A DNA stretch of 64,000 nucleotides from Mesorhizobium erdmanii USDA 3471 (GCF_000472705.1 NZ_KI421455.1:1-64000); one strand, 5' to 3'; shown: positions 43,644 to 52,039, numbered from the stretch's first letter. Translations and numbers: made by a program. Notes: generated from the letters alone by a model not told the origin.

Positions 43644-43901
43644 TTAATGAATGGCGACGGTGGTCAGGTCGTTTTCCATGGCGCCGGCCAGTGCGCGGTC
43701 GCGCGCATCGGAAAGCAGGATCGGCTGGCCATTGGCCGCAAACAGCGCCCACAGCGTCATGCCGGGCGCTAGCTCGCCGATGTTGGGGAAACGACCAAGC
43801 AGATCGTCGCTCGAGACCTTGCGGAGGTAAGCGACCGAGCCTTCGCCGAGATGGGCGAATTCGCCGCTGGTCATTGTGATGGTTTCGTCAGTTCTGGTCA
43901 T
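43644..43901 (-). CDS. DUF1150 family protein
   Basis: 85 aa from MTRTDETITM, with AGGAGG 7 nt upstream. The core GSVAYLRKVSSDDLLGRFPN and MTLWALFAANGQPILLSD is the DUF1150 signature. DUF1150 genes are found next to small heat shock genes in rhizobia; the function is unknown, and a role as Hsp20 partner is inferred. It follows the Hsp20 gene by 63 bp and would share its heat-induced transcript. Confidence 0.87.
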   Translation of the reverse strand: MTRTDETITMTSGEFAHLGEGSVAYLRKVSSDDLLGRFPNIGELAPGMTLWALFAANGQPILLSDARDRALAGAMENDLTTVAIH

Positions 43902-43964
43902 TTCAAGCCTCCTTGGCGCGCGGACGCCACGATTGGCCGCCCCGCACAGAGCCATCGGCGAAGA

Positions 43965-44390
43965 TCAGTCTTTCACCGATATGTTTATTTTCCGTACCAG
44001 CCGTTCGGACTCCGGCCGATCGAGGTCGATCGACAACAGGCCGTTCTTCAGCTCCGCCGCGATCACCCGCATGCCGTCGGCCAGCACGAAACAGCGCTGG
44101 AACTGGCGCGCGGCGATGCCGCGATGAAGGAATTCGCGCTCGGTGTCGTCGGTTTGACGGCCGCGCACGACCAACTGGTTTTCCTCCGTGGTCACATCGA
44201 GATCGCTTTCGGCGAAACCGGCGACGGCGAGCGTGATGCGCAACCTTTCGGCCTTGCCGTCGGCGCCGCTGAGCCGTTCGATGTTATAGGGAGGGTAGCT
44301 GTCGCCGGATTTCGCCAGGCGCTCCAGGGTCTTTTCCATGGCGTCGAAACCAAGGAGAAGCGGGCTGGAAAAAGGCGTCATTCGGCTCAT
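43965..44390 (-). CDS. Small heat shock protein (Hsp20/IbpA type)
   Basis: 141 aa from MSRMTPFSSPLLLGFD. The start is fixed by GAGGACA about 8 nt upstream and by the RNA-thermometer hairpin that contains it; the longer frame from 44507 would run through the promoter. The alpha-crystallin domain (about 45-130) has YNIERL, LAVAGFAESDLDVT and GIAARQFQRCFVLADG. It holds unfolding proteins during heat shock. Class A (IbpA-like) rhizobial type. DUF1150 is co-transcribed downstream. Confidence 0.93.
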   Translation of the reverse strand: MSRMTPFSSPLLLGFDAMEKTLERLAKSGDSYPPYNIERLSGADGKAERLRITLAVAGFAESDLDVTTEENQLVVRGRQTDDTEREFLHRGIAARQFQRCFVLADGMRVIAAELKNGLLSIDLDRPESERLVRKINISVKD

Positions 44391-44398
44391 GTTACACT

Positions 44399-44415
44399 GT
44401 CCTCTCAAGAGCGAC
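44399..44415 (-). promoter_or_regulatory. ROSE-type RNA thermometer hairpin
   Basis: In the mRNA the leader reads GUCGCUCUUGAGAGGAC. GUC/GAC and CUC/GAG pair around UUGA with a bulged G, masking the AGGA of the ribosome-binding site. The UYGCU motif (UCGCU) opposite AGGA is the ROSE signature. Confidence 0.65.
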
Positions 44416-44458
44416 ATAAACTGGAAAAACCCGGATGGCATTTTTCCCGATGCTCTTG

Positions 44459-44487
44459 ATATGGTCCGCCCCGCGACCAAGTTCAAG
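44459..44487 (-). promoter_or_regulatory. RpoH-type heat-shock promoter
   Basis: Minus strand: CTTGAA (44487-44482), exactly 17 nt, CCATAT (44464-44459). This fits the sigma-32 type. It predicts a leader of about 60 nt that contains the ROSE hairpin. Confidence 0.65.
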
Positions 44488-44646
44488 CCACCAGAAGACC
44501 CGCCCAAAAAGACCAGGCCTTGGACTCACAGGAATAATCGAGATGGCGCTTGAAATGACGCTTGGATGCAAGGAGAAGCGCCAAGGTCCTGCTTCGGGCG
44601 TGCTCTCGATCCGGTGAGTCCACGGCCAGCCAAACAAGGAATTGAA

Positions 44647-45588
44647 ATGCCCCAACCACGCAAGATCATCATCGACACCGATCCTGGACAGGACGATGCC
44701 GTCGCCATTCTGTTGGCGCTCGGCAGCAGCGAACTGGAGATCGTCGGCATATCAGCCGTTGCCGGAAACGTGCCGCTGAAGCTTACCGAAAAGAATGCCC
44801 GCAGGATCTGCGAACTGGCCGGCCGGCCTGACATCAAGGTCTATGCCGGTGCCATCCGCCCGCTGGCGCGCACACTGGTCACCGCCGAGGAAGTGCATGG
44901 CAAGACCGGCCTCAACGGGCCGCAACTGCCCGAGCCGACGATGCCGCTGCAGGAGCAGTATGCCGTCGACTTCATCGTCGAGACGCTGATGAAGGAAGAG
45001 AGCGGCACCATCACGCTCTGCCCGCTCGGGCCGCTGACCAACATCGCGCTGGCGCTGATCCGCGAACCGCGCATCGCACCGCGCATCAAGGAAATCGTGC
45101 TGATGGGCGGCGGCTTCTTCGAGGGCGGCAACGTCACGCCGGCGGCCGAGTTCAACATCTATGTCGATCCGCAGGCCGCCGATCTGGTGTTCAAATCCGG
45201 CATCCCGATCGTGATGATGCCGCTCGACGTCACCCACAAGGCACTGACCACCACGAAACGCATCAAGGCCTTCCGCGACCTCGGCACCAAGGTCGGCATC
45301 GCGACCGCCGAGATGCTGGAATTCTTCGAGCGCTACGACGAGCGCAAGTACGGCACCGATGGCGGGCCGCTGCACGACCCCTGCGTCATCGCCTATCTGT
45401 TGAAGCCGGAACTGTTCAAGGGCCGCAACTGCAACGTCACCGTCGAGACCGCCTCGGAGCTAACCATGGGCATGACCGTCATCGACTGGTGGGGTGTCAC
45501 AGCCAGGGAAAAGAACGCCATGGTGATGCGCGACATTGACCATGACGGTCTCTTCGCATTGCTGGTGGGGAGGCTGGGAAGGCTGTGA
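44647..45588 (+). CDS. Nucleoside hydrolase (IunH/RihA family)
   Basis: 313 aa from MPQPRKIIIDTDPGQDDA; AAGGAA precedes by 5 nt. The Ca2+-binding cluster DTDPGQDD (D10-D17) is complete. The C-terminal GGPLHDPCVIAYLLKP provides the catalytic Asp/His region. It splits purine or pyrimidine nucleosides to base plus ribose in the cytosol. Ribokinase is encoded 2 kb downstream on the other strand, which could phosphorylate the ribose, but other genes lie between. No regulator is adjacent. Confidence 0.92.
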   Translation: MPQPRKIIIDTDPGQDDAVAILLALGSSELEIVGISAVAGNVPLKLTEKNARRICELAGRPDIKVYAGAIRPLARTLVTAEEVHGKTGLNGPQLPEPTMPLQEQYAVDFIVETLMKEESGTITLCPLGPLTNIALALIREPRIAPRIKEIVLMGGGFFEGGNVTPAAEFNIYVDPQAADLVFKSGIPIVMMPLDVTHKALTTTKRIKAFRDLGTKVGIATAEMLEFFERYDERKYGTDGGPLHDPCVIAYLLKPELFKGRNCNVTVETASELTMGMTVIDWWGVTAREKNAMVMRDIDHDGLFALLVGRLGRL

Positions 45589-45598
45589 AAACTCCTTT

Positions 45599-45736
45599 CT
45601 CCCCGTTCACGGGGAGAAGGTCCCGGCAAGGGGATGAGGGGCAGCGCAACCGCCGAGAGTATGCCTGCATCCTCGGCGCTGCCCCTCGCTCGATCGCTTC
45701 GCGACCACCTCTGCCCGTACACGGGCGAGGGAAGGG
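45599..45736. repeat. complex palindromic element between convergent genes
   Basis: CTCCCCGTTCACGGGGAG (45599-45616) is a hairpin. GAGGGGCAGCGC (45636-45647) is a perfect inverted partner of GCGCTGCCCCTC (45676-45687). A further CCCGTACACGGGCGAGG segment follows to about 45730. Such multi-hairpin units are scattered in rhizobial genomes and may end both transcripts. Confidence 0.7.
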
Positions 45737-45742
45737 CCGCTA

Positions 45743-46357
45743 TTACTTCGACCGTGAAAAAGCCAGCCACAGGCCGCCGCCGACCATGAAGCTGCCACTG
45801 ATCCTGGACAGGAGCTTGACGCGGCGGGCCGACAGCATGCGGCCGGCGCGGCCGGCGGCCAATGCATAGGTCGAGTCCGACATGGCGGCGAAGATCATGG
45901 CGGTCAGGCCCATGACGACGATCTGCAGCGAATAGTTGCCTTGCGGTGCTATGAACTGCGGGAAGAAGGCGCCGAAGAAGATCAGCGTCTTGGGATTGCT
46001 CAGCGCCACCAGCAGGCCCTGCAGGAAAAAGCCGCCACGCGGCTTTCTCGCCGTTCCGTCGGCATTCAGCGTTCCCTTGGAGCGGAACATCTGCACGCCC
46101 ATCCAGATCAGGTAGGCGGCGCCGATCAGCCTGACCCATTCGAACCAGTGGCCCATGCCCGAGATCAGCGTGTTGAGGCCGATGCCGACGATGGCGATCA
46201 TGATGGCAAGGCCGGCCTGGGTGCCGGCGACATTGGCAAGACCAGCGCGGGCGCCATGGCGGATGCTGTTGGCGATGATCAGCGTGACTGTCGGTCCGGG
46301 CACCAGGATGATGACGATGCAGGCGAGGACATAGGCGGCGTAGAGTTCCAGCGACAT
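45743..46357 (-). CDS. LysE family amino-acid exporter (RhtB-type)
   Basis: 204 aa with six membrane spans; LVPGPTVTLIIANSIRHGARAG (about 19-40) is the family signature, as are GAAYLIWMGVQMFRSK and LLVALSNPKTLIFFGAFFPQF. It exports amino acids or homoserine/lactones. The substrate is not predictable. It is convergent with the nucleoside hydrolase across a palindromic element. Confidence 0.92.
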   Translation of the reverse strand: MSLELYAAYVLACIVIILVPGPTVTLIIANSIRHGARAGLANVAGTQAGLAIMIAIVGIGLNTLISGMGHWFEWVRLIGAAYLIWMGVQMFRSKGTLNADGTARKPRGGFFLQGLLVALSNPKTLIFFGAFFPQFIAPQGNYSLQIVVMGLTAMIFAAMSDSTYALAAGRAGRMLSARRVKLLSRISGSFMVGGGLWLAFSRSK

Positions 46358-46463
46358 AAGTTTTCCTCAAAAATTCTGCCGATGCGGCGCAACCGGGAAC
46401 AATCAATGCATGGCGGCAGCCGGGTACGCAAGCCATCGGCGAAGCGCCGCGCCGATGGGCGCT

Positions 46464-47909
46464 TCAGGCGCCGACGGGCCAGGGCAGCGTCGCCTCATAG
46501 GCCGCCGCCGCCCTCAGCACGGCAAGGTCACTGCGCGGCCGTCCGATCAGCTGCATGCCCATCGGGCGGCCCTGGCCGTCGAAGCCGACCGGCACGTTGA
46601 CCGCCGGGCAGCCGCCTAGCGTAGCGTAGGCGGAAACCTGCATCCAGCGGTGATAGCTATCCATCGCCTGTCCGGCGACCTCGCGCGGCCAATGGGTGCC
46701 GACATCGAAGGGGAAGACCTGCGCCGTCGGCAGCGCGATGAGATCAAAGCGGTCGAAGATCGACAGCAGCGTGCGATGCCAGGAAGTACGGACGACCGAG
46801 GCCGCGCGGATCTGCGGCCCCGTCAGCCGCATCGCATTTTCCACCTCCCAGACGGCTTCCGGCTTCAGCAGGCCGCGCCTGGAGGGGTCGTCATAATGGA
46901 CTTTGAGGGCGCAGCCACTGCTGGCCTGGCGCAGTGTGACGAAGGCCTGCCACAGTGCTTCGAAATCGAAATCCGGCAGCAGCGGCTCGGTCACGAAGGA
47001 TGCGTCCGCGAACCGACGAAGCGCCGCCTCGCACAGATCAAGGATGCCGGGTTCGAGAGGCAAATGGCCGCCGAGGTCGCCGAGCCAGGCGATGCGGCCG
47101 CCAGTCGAGGGAGCTGCAAGCCCTTCGAGGAACGAGCCCGGTTTCTCATAGGACAATGGTGCCTGGGGATGGTGGCCAGCCTGCACGTCGACCAGCAGCG
47201 CCATGTCGGCGACGTTGCGGCCCATCGGCCCGTCGACACCCATCTGCGCGTGAAAAACCTCGACGTCCGGCCCGCCGGGCACAAGCCCCTGCGAGGGCCG
47301 AAAACCGTAGACATTGTTCCAGGCCGCCGGATTGCGCAGCGAGCCGCCGAAATCGCTGCCGTCGGCGACAGGCACCATGTCGAGCGCCAGTGCCACCGCC
47401 GCACCGCCGCTCGAACCGCCGGCGGTGAGTGCCGGGTCGAATGCGTTCAGCGTCGGCCCGAAGACAGTGTTGTAGGTGTTGGATCCCAGCCCGAATTCGG
47501 GGACATTGGTCTTGCCGATGATGATGGCGCCGGCGTCGCGGATGCGCTCGACGAAGAAATCGTCTTCCCGCGGCACGAAATCGGCGAAGATCGGCGAGCC
47601 GAAGGAGGTTCTGAGGCCCGTGGTCGAGGCGAGGTCCTTGATGGCTATCGGCAGGCCAAAGAGCGTCCCGGTTTCGGGTCCCCGTCTGGCATCGGCGGCA
47701 TCGGCCTCGCGCAGGATGTCGCCGCGTTCGCGCAACGAGACGATGGCGTTGACCAGCGGGTTGACCGCATCGATGCGGTCGAGGAAAGCCGTCACCACCT
47801 CGCGTACGGAAAGGCTCTTGCGACGGATCGACTCGGCCAGTTCTACAGCCGACAGGCGGCAGATATCGCCGGCCGGCGGCACGGCGTGTTTGGTGCGGGG
47901 ACGCGTCAT
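46464..47909 (-). CDS. Amidase (amidase signature family)
   Basis: 481 aa from MTRPRTKHAV, starting 1 bp after the ribokinase stop; an ATG 33 bp upstream (47942) is also possible. The catalytic triad is K91 (AIKDLAS), S166 (AGGSSGG) and S190 (DFGGSLRNPA). It hydrolyses a carboxamide; members range from GatA to plant-amide or herbicide hydrolases, and GatB/C are not adjacent, so GatA is unlikely. It forms an operon with rbsK on the minus strand. Confidence 0.9.
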   Translation of the reverse strand: MTRPRTKHAVPPAGDICRLSAVELAESIRRKSLSVREVVTAFLDRIDAVNPLVNAIVSLRERGDILREADAADARRGPETGTLFGLPIAIKDLASTTGLRTSFGSPIFADFVPREDDFFVERIRDAGAIIIGKTNVPEFGLGSNTYNTVFGPTLNAFDPALTAGGSSGGAAVALALDMVPVADGSDFGGSLRNPAAWNNVYGFRPSQGLVPGGPDVEVFHAQMGVDGPMGRNVADMALLVDVQAGHHPQAPLSYEKPGSFLEGLAAPSTGGRIAWLGDLGGHLPLEPGILDLCEAALRRFADASFVTEPLLPDFDFEALWQAFVTLRQASSGCALKVHYDDPSRRGLLKPEAVWEVENAMRLTGPQIRAASVVRTSWHRTLLSIFDRFDLIALPTAQVFPFDVGTHWPREVAGQAMDSYHRWMQVSAYATLGGCPAVNVPVGFDGQGRPMGMQLIGRPRSDLAVLRAAAAYEATLPWPVGA

Positions 47910-47910
47910 T

Positions 47911-48816
47911 TCAGCTGGCTTCTTGCAATGCCTGGTCGACATCCTTGGCCAGCGGGATCGCCGGCTGGGCGCCAGGCTTCAGACAAGCCAGCGAACCGGC
48001 CGCACCGGCGCGCGCCAATGCCTTGTCGAGCGCGAGGCCGGACGACAGGCTGGCAGCGAAATAGCCGCAGAAGGTGTCGCCGGCGCCGACCGTGTCGACA
48101 GGCGTGATTTTCATTGCCGGAACGGTCAGGAAGTCAGCAGGTGTCGCCGCCATGACGCCGTCGCCGCCGAGCGTGACGACGATGGTGCGGCCGGTTTTCG
48201 CCGCGAAGTCGCGCATGCGTGCCGCCCGGTCGCGGCCGTTCAACGCCAGCGCCTCGCCATAGAGGTCGAACTCGGTCTCGTTGGCGACGGCATAATCGGC
48301 CTTGCCGAGGAAAGCCGCCGCATCGCCCTGGAAAGGAGCGGTGTTGAGCACGGTGATGGCGCCGGCCGCGCGGGCCTGCTCGAGCGCGGCATCGACGGTC
48401 GCCAGCGGGATTTCATGCTGCAAAAGCACGACATCGCCCTTTTTCAGAAAAGCTTTGGACAGGTCCCCGGGCAACACGGACGCATTGGCGCCGGGAACCA
48501 CGGCGATGATGTTCTCGCCGTCGTCGCCGACCATGATCAGCGCCGTGCCGGTCGAGGCAAAGGTTTCCCCCACGCCCGACAGGTCGACCTTGGCCTCGCG
48601 CAACAAAGCCAGCGCCTCGGTGGCGAAACTGTCCCTGCCGACGGCGCCGACCATGCGCACCGGGACACCGGCACGTGCAGCGGCCAGCGCCTGGTTGGCG
48701 CCCTTGCCGCCGGGCGCCGTGGTGAAACCGGAGCCGCTCACCGTTTCGCCGGGGCTCGGCAGGCGGTCGACTTTGGCGATGAGGTCGAGGTTGATCGAGC
48801 CGATGACGATGATCAA
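47911..48816 (-). CDS. rbsK: Ribokinase
   Basis: 301 aa with a TTG start: AGGAGG lies 6 nt before the TTG at 48816, which excludes the longer frame from 48879. PfkB fold: GSINLDLIAKVDRLP at the N-terminus, GGKGANQALAAARAG (about 36-50) and the catalytic DTVGAGDTFCGYF (about 234-246). It phosphorylates D-ribose. The gene is 1 bp upstream of the amidase. With the nucleoside hydrolase it could return nucleoside ribose to the pentose phosphate pathway; this link is inferred. Confidence 0.93.
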   Translation of the reverse strand: MIIVIGSINLDLIAKVDRLPSPGETVSGSGFTTAPGGKGANQALAAARAGVPVRMVGAVGRDSFATEALALLREAKVDLSGVGETFASTGTALIMVGDDGENIIAVVPGANASVLPGDLSKAFLKKGDVVLLQHEIPLATVDAALEQARAAGAITVLNTAPFQGDAAAFLGKADYAVANETEFDLYGEALALNGRDRAARMRDFAAKTGRTIVVTLGGDGVMAATPADFLTVPAMKITPVDTVGAGDTFCGYFAASLSSGLALDKALARAGAAGSLACLKPGAQPAIPLAKDVDQALQEAS

Positions 48817-48958
48817 GCAAGGCCTCCTGTCGGTACAAAAACGTGTTGGCGCGTTCCGGCCAGATGCACGTCGCTCCAATCGCGCGGGAAGCTAACCTGT
48901 AAGGCAGCAGCTTGCCAGACCACACGGATGGGTCCAGTCGGTTTTGTGTTATATCAAC

Positions 48959-49441
48959 CTATTCGCATAGCACCGTGACCGTGCCCTGATAGGTGCCGGC
49001 AGGAAAGATGCCGCTCGACTTGGTGGCGGAGAGATCGACCTGCATGGAGTGGGTGCCGTTTGTGACCTTTTGCGGCACGCTTCCCGATATGTCGACCCCG
49101 GAGCCGTCGAGGCGGAAGACCGAGGCGAAGGTCACATTGGTGCCGCCGCCGCTCGGCGCGGACGAAAATGCGGCAGGCGCAGGCGCCGAAACCGAATAGC
49201 AGTCAAGCAAGTCGAACAAGGAACACAGCAGTGAGCTTGCCACGATGGTGGCGTTCGCACTCGATCCGCCTGCTTGTTTGGAGCCCAGTATACTGATGGC
49301 GGGATTTGCCTTCATCGTTCCCGATGTCCCGACCATGATGGTGCAGGTGCCGATAATCGCGGCCGGCGCTGGCTGGCAGAAGCCGGCCAGCGCCGCCACC
49401 GCAAGCAGCGCGCGGCTATTTCCTCTTCTTTTTCTTGCCAT
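48959..49441 (-). CDS. Spore coat protein U (SCPU) domain protein, second copy
   Basis: 160 aa from MARKRRGNSRALLAVAALAG, a Sec signal peptide ending near APA-A (27-28); GGAA lies 6 nt upstream. The SCPU fold opens with GTCTIMVGTSGTMKANPAI and ends SGIFPAGTYQGTVTVLCE, the canonical terminal strand. Two internal Cys (LLCSLFDLLDCYS) are additional. It is predicted to be a secreted pilin-like subunit. It overlaps the upstream KKKKRK gene by 26 bp. Confidence 0.85.
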   Translation of the reverse strand: MARKRRGNSRALLAVAALAGFCQPAPAAIIGTCTIMVGTSGTMKANPAISILGSKQAGGSSANATIVASSLLCSLFDLLDCYSVSAPAPAAFSSAPSGGGTNVTFASVFRLDGSGVDISGSVPQKVTNGTHSMQVDLSATKSSGIFPAGTYQGTVTVLCE

Positions 49442-49940
49442 TGGCATTTCCGGTTCTGAGGCTCCAGCCCTCATTGGCCCATCCGGGTGACGCGGTCGCG
49501 GCAGCGGCGGGAGCGGTGGCGGCCACGCTCCCGGTCTGGCCGTCGGCGCCGAGACCCATTTTGAGGAGTTTCAACTCCAACTGCAGGCGCTGGACCTCGA
49601 GTTCGTACAGGCGGCTGCAGTCGAGACGCTTCGGCGTACGTCCGATCGGGATCACCACCCGGCCATAGGTGGCGACGCCATTGTCCGTCTGGCCGTTACC
49701 CCTGATAACGCCGAGATCGACGTAGGCACCTGAACCGGAGACTGCGGAACGGCAAGTGGTGCCGTCCGCGGCATGCACCTCGTCCTGGCCTTGGGGCAAG
49801 GTGACACCGGGCAAATTGAACCCGTTCTCGTTCTGGTTGAGATTATAGATCTGGTCCTGCGCCTGGGTTGGAGCGGTGTTTGTCACAGCAACTGCAAGTG
49901 CCAGCGTCAGGACTTGCGATGCCCAAAAAACTTTCCGCAT
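49416..49940 (-). CDS. Secreted protein of the coat-U cluster, unknown function
   Basis: 174 aa. Signal peptide 1-28 (LTLALAVAVTNTAPTQA). The middle has Gly/Asn-rich segments (LNQNENGFNLPGV, VIRGNGQTDNG) and two Cys. A predicted coiled coil (LYELEVQRLQLELKLLKMG, about 111-129) is followed by an Ala/Thr-rich linker and a Lys-rich end (KKKKRK). I do not recognise the family. Position between a chaperone and a coat-U gene suggests a structural or assembly part of the same surface structure. Overlaps the next gene by 26 bp and the chaperone by 34 bp. Confidence 0.7.
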   Translation of the reverse strand: MRKVFWASQVLTLALAVAVTNTAPTQAQDQIYNLNQNENGFNLPGVTLPQGQDEVHAADGTTCRSAVSGSGAYVDLGVIRGNGQTDNGVATYGRVVIPIGRTPKRLDCSRLYELEVQRLQLELKLLKMGLGADGQTGSVAATAPAAAATASPGWANEGWSLRTGNANGKKKKRK

Positions 49941-50299
49941 ATCTGTGCCTTTATCTGCGTCTGTTGATTGGGGAAGGGGATGCTTTCGGTACAGATACGG
50001 ACTTTGCGCTCGACGGCGCCGCCGAAGGGGACGACCACGAGGACGGATCGGGAGGCCTGGGAGCCGAGTTGGAAGACACTCGGAGAGATCCTGGCGTCAA
50101 CCGGCTGAAAGTCCTGATCGTAGACGTGGATTTCGACCCTGATCTTCTGGTCGTAGGGATTGGCCGGGAAGACACGGACGGCGAAGACGTCGGTGAAACT
50201 GTTGATCTCGCCACGCATCGGCGACATCGACTGGGCGCCGGCGGCAATAGGCATCAGCGCCACGGCCATTGCCGTCGCCAAGGTTCGAACATGTGTCAA
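49907..50299 (-). CDS. Short PapD-like periplasmic chaperone (one domain)
   Basis: 130 aa with a TTG start (AAGGAGGGG 3-6 nt upstream), then the signal peptide LATAMAVALMPIAAGAQ. The body matches the N-terminal domain of pilus chaperones: DVFAVRVFPANPYDQKIRVE and VFQLGSQASRSVLVVVPFGG, with the R-x-C pattern VRICTESI at the end. The C-terminal immunoglobulin domain of normal chaperones (about 230 aa) is absent. It is 20 bp downstream of the first coat-U gene and overlaps the coiled-coil protein gene. Confidence 0.7.
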   Translation of the reverse strand: MTHVRTLATAMAVALMPIAAGAQSMSPMRGEINSFTDVFAVRVFPANPYDQKIRVEIHVYDQDFQPVDARISPSVFQLGSQASRSVLVVVPFGGAVERKVRICTESIPFPNQQTQIKAQICGKFFGHRKS

Positions 50300-50319
50300 G
50301 GACCCCTCCTTCCTGAGGG

Positions 50320-50790
50320 CTATTCGCAGCGCAGCGTCACCGTTGCCTGATAGTTTCCGTTCGAGAAGCGGTTGCTGCCGCTCTTGGTGCCGGCCAGATT
50401 GACCGAGACGAGATCGGCGCCGGGTGTGGTGATTGCGGTGGCCGAGCCTGTCTCCACGATCGAATGCGCGCCCGCGGCCGAATAGGTCGGTGTCCAGGTG
50501 GTCGACGTGGTGTCGGCCGACGGCACCGTCGTGGTGGTCACCGGATCGACGCTCAGCGACACGCCGCCGGTCGTCGTCAGAGTGACGGTTCCGGCCGAGC
50601 CGCCGCTGTTGTGGGAACTGAGGGACTGGAGATCGGGACTGACCGTCATCGTGCCATTGGTGGCGATGACAAGCGTGCAGGTCGGGCTGATTGTGCCATT
50701 GAAAATGACATTTTGCGTCGTGGCCGACGCGGCCTGGCCCATGCACGCGACCAGCAATGTTGCACCGATGGCGGTGCCGAACGACTTCAT
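50320..50790 (-). CDS. Spore coat protein U (SCPU) domain protein, first copy
   Basis: 156 aa. Signal peptide 1-23 (FGTAIGATLLVACMGQAASA). TISPTCTLVIATNGTMTVSPD is the donor/subunit start and SNGNYQATVTLRCE the C-terminal strand of the SCPU fold. The Thr/Ser-rich central loop (VTTTTVPSADTTSTTW) is unusual. AGGAGG lies 7 nt before the ATG. It heads a four-gene minus-strand operon that includes a chaperone but no usher. Confidence 0.87.
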   Translation of the reverse strand: MKSFGTAIGATLLVACMGQAASATTQNVIFNGTISPTCTLVIATNGTMTVSPDLQSLSSHNSGGSAGTVTLTTTGGVSLSVDPVTTTTVPSADTTSTTWTPTYSAAGAHSIVETGSATAITTPGADLVSVNLAGTKSGSNRFSNGNYQATVTLRCE

Positions 50791-51011
50791 CGCGCCCCTC
50801 CTATCAAATCGGATTGCCCGAATTAACAGGAGTCATGATCGCTTTATCATGGTTAATTTAGCGTAAACTTAAATAACGCACTGAAATAACACCAGTGAAT
50901 AAACCGACGGTTGTCCCAGGTTGTAATCCGAAATTCGTAGAATAAATCGCACTAATACTTAGAGATGCGAATATTCATATATTCATTCGCTGAAGACTGA
51001 AAAATCGATAT

Positions 51012-51890
51012 TCAGGATGACACTTGCCCCGCCTCCCAGCCCAATATGGCGCGTTTGCGGGTCAGGCCCCAGTGATAGCCGGTGAGGTCGCCGGACTTGC
51101 CAATGGCGCGGTGGCAAGGCACGACGAAGGAGAGCGGGTTGGCGCCATTGGCGGCGCCGACCGCCCGGCTGGCGCTCGGCGCGCCGATGCTGGCGGCGAT
51201 CGAGGAATAGGTACGGGCCTTGCCCATCGGAATCCGCAGCAGAGCCTCCCAGACGCGAACCTGGAAGTCGGTGCCGATCATGACGACATGCAGCGGCTGG
51301 TCGGGGCGCCACAGCGTCTGGTCGAAGATGCGCGCAGCATAGGGACCGGTCGCCGCCATGTCCTCGACATAGATGGCGTTCGGCCAGCGGCTGGACATGT
51401 CGGCGAACGACGCGCGTTCCTCGCCTGGATCGCTGAAGGCGAGGCCGGCAAGGCCACGGTCGGTGGCCATGATCAGGGCGGTGCCGAAAGGCGAGGGATG
51501 GTAGCCGTAGCGGATGGTGAGACCGGCGCCGCGCGTCTTGTAGTCGCCCGGCGACATCGCCTCGTGGGTGACGAACAGGTCGTGCAGCCGACCGGGACCG
51601 GACATGCCCAGTTCGAACGAGGTTTCGAGCAGCGGCATGCCGGAATCGAGCAACCGGCGGGCGTGATCCAGCGTCACCGCCTGCAGAAACGCTTTTGGCG
51701 ACAGGCCGGCCCAGCGGGTGAAAAGTTTCTGCAGACCAGTCGGCGTCTCGCCGACCTCCTCCGCAAGCTCCTCGAGCGAGGGCTGATCGCGATAGTCGAG
51801 GCTGATCTTCTCGATTGCGCGGCGCACGATCTCATAGTCGCTGCCTTGCGGCGTGATGTCCTTCTTGAGGATTGCTGTCTGTGTGCTCAT
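51012..51890 (-). CDS. Ada-like regulator/DNA alkyltransferase (AraC HTH fused to Ogt)
   Basis: 292 aa from MSTQTAILKKDITPQG, with AAGGAGA about 8 nt upstream. An AraC HTH (about 20-118; LQKLFTRWAGLSPKAFLQ) precedes the 6-O-methylguanine transferase domain with the active Cys C259 in VVPCHRAIG. The N-terminal phosphotriester-accepting Cys domain of E. coli Ada is missing, so the signal must differ. It repairs O6-methylguanine and may autoregulate. A perfect 22-bp palindrome lies 110 bp upstream. Confidence 0.92.
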   Translation of the reverse strand: MSTQTAILKKDITPQGSDYEIVRRAIEKISLDYRDQPSLEELAEEVGETPTGLQKLFTRWAGLSPKAFLQAVTLDHARRLLDSGMPLLETSFELGMSGPGRLHDLFVTHEAMSPGDYKTRGAGLTIRYGYHPSPFGTALIMATDRGLAGLAFSDPGEERASFADMSSRWPNAIYVEDMAATGPYAARIFDQTLWRPDQPLHVVMIGTDFQVRVWEALLRIPMGKARTYSSIAASIGAPSASRAVGAANGANPLSFVVPCHRAIGKSGDLTGYHWGLTRKRAILGWEAGQVSS

Positions 51891-51999
51891 CGGACTGTCT
51901 CCTTGGCCAGGAATATCGCCCCTTGGGGCGCCGATCGCCACCCGAAACTTGCCTTCTTGCCGCGCATACCCAGATAGACTCGGGTTTCGTGAGCCTGTT

Positions 52000-52021
52000 C
52001 CATCCCGACGTGTCGGGATGG
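52000..52021. promoter_or_regulatory. perfect 22-bp palindrome between ada-like and methyltransferase genes
   Basis: CCATCCCGAC (52000-52009) and GTCGGGATGG (52012-52021) are perfect reverse complements around GT. It lies between divergent starts and could serve either gene. Confidence 0.45.
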
Positions 52022-52039
52022 GGCTCTATCTTTGTGTTC

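Noticed and set aside
44391-44507. Upstream start for the Hsp20 gene
   Set aside because: It would place the heat-shock promoter and the thermometer hairpin inside the coding region; the ribosome-binding site precedes the ATG at 44390.
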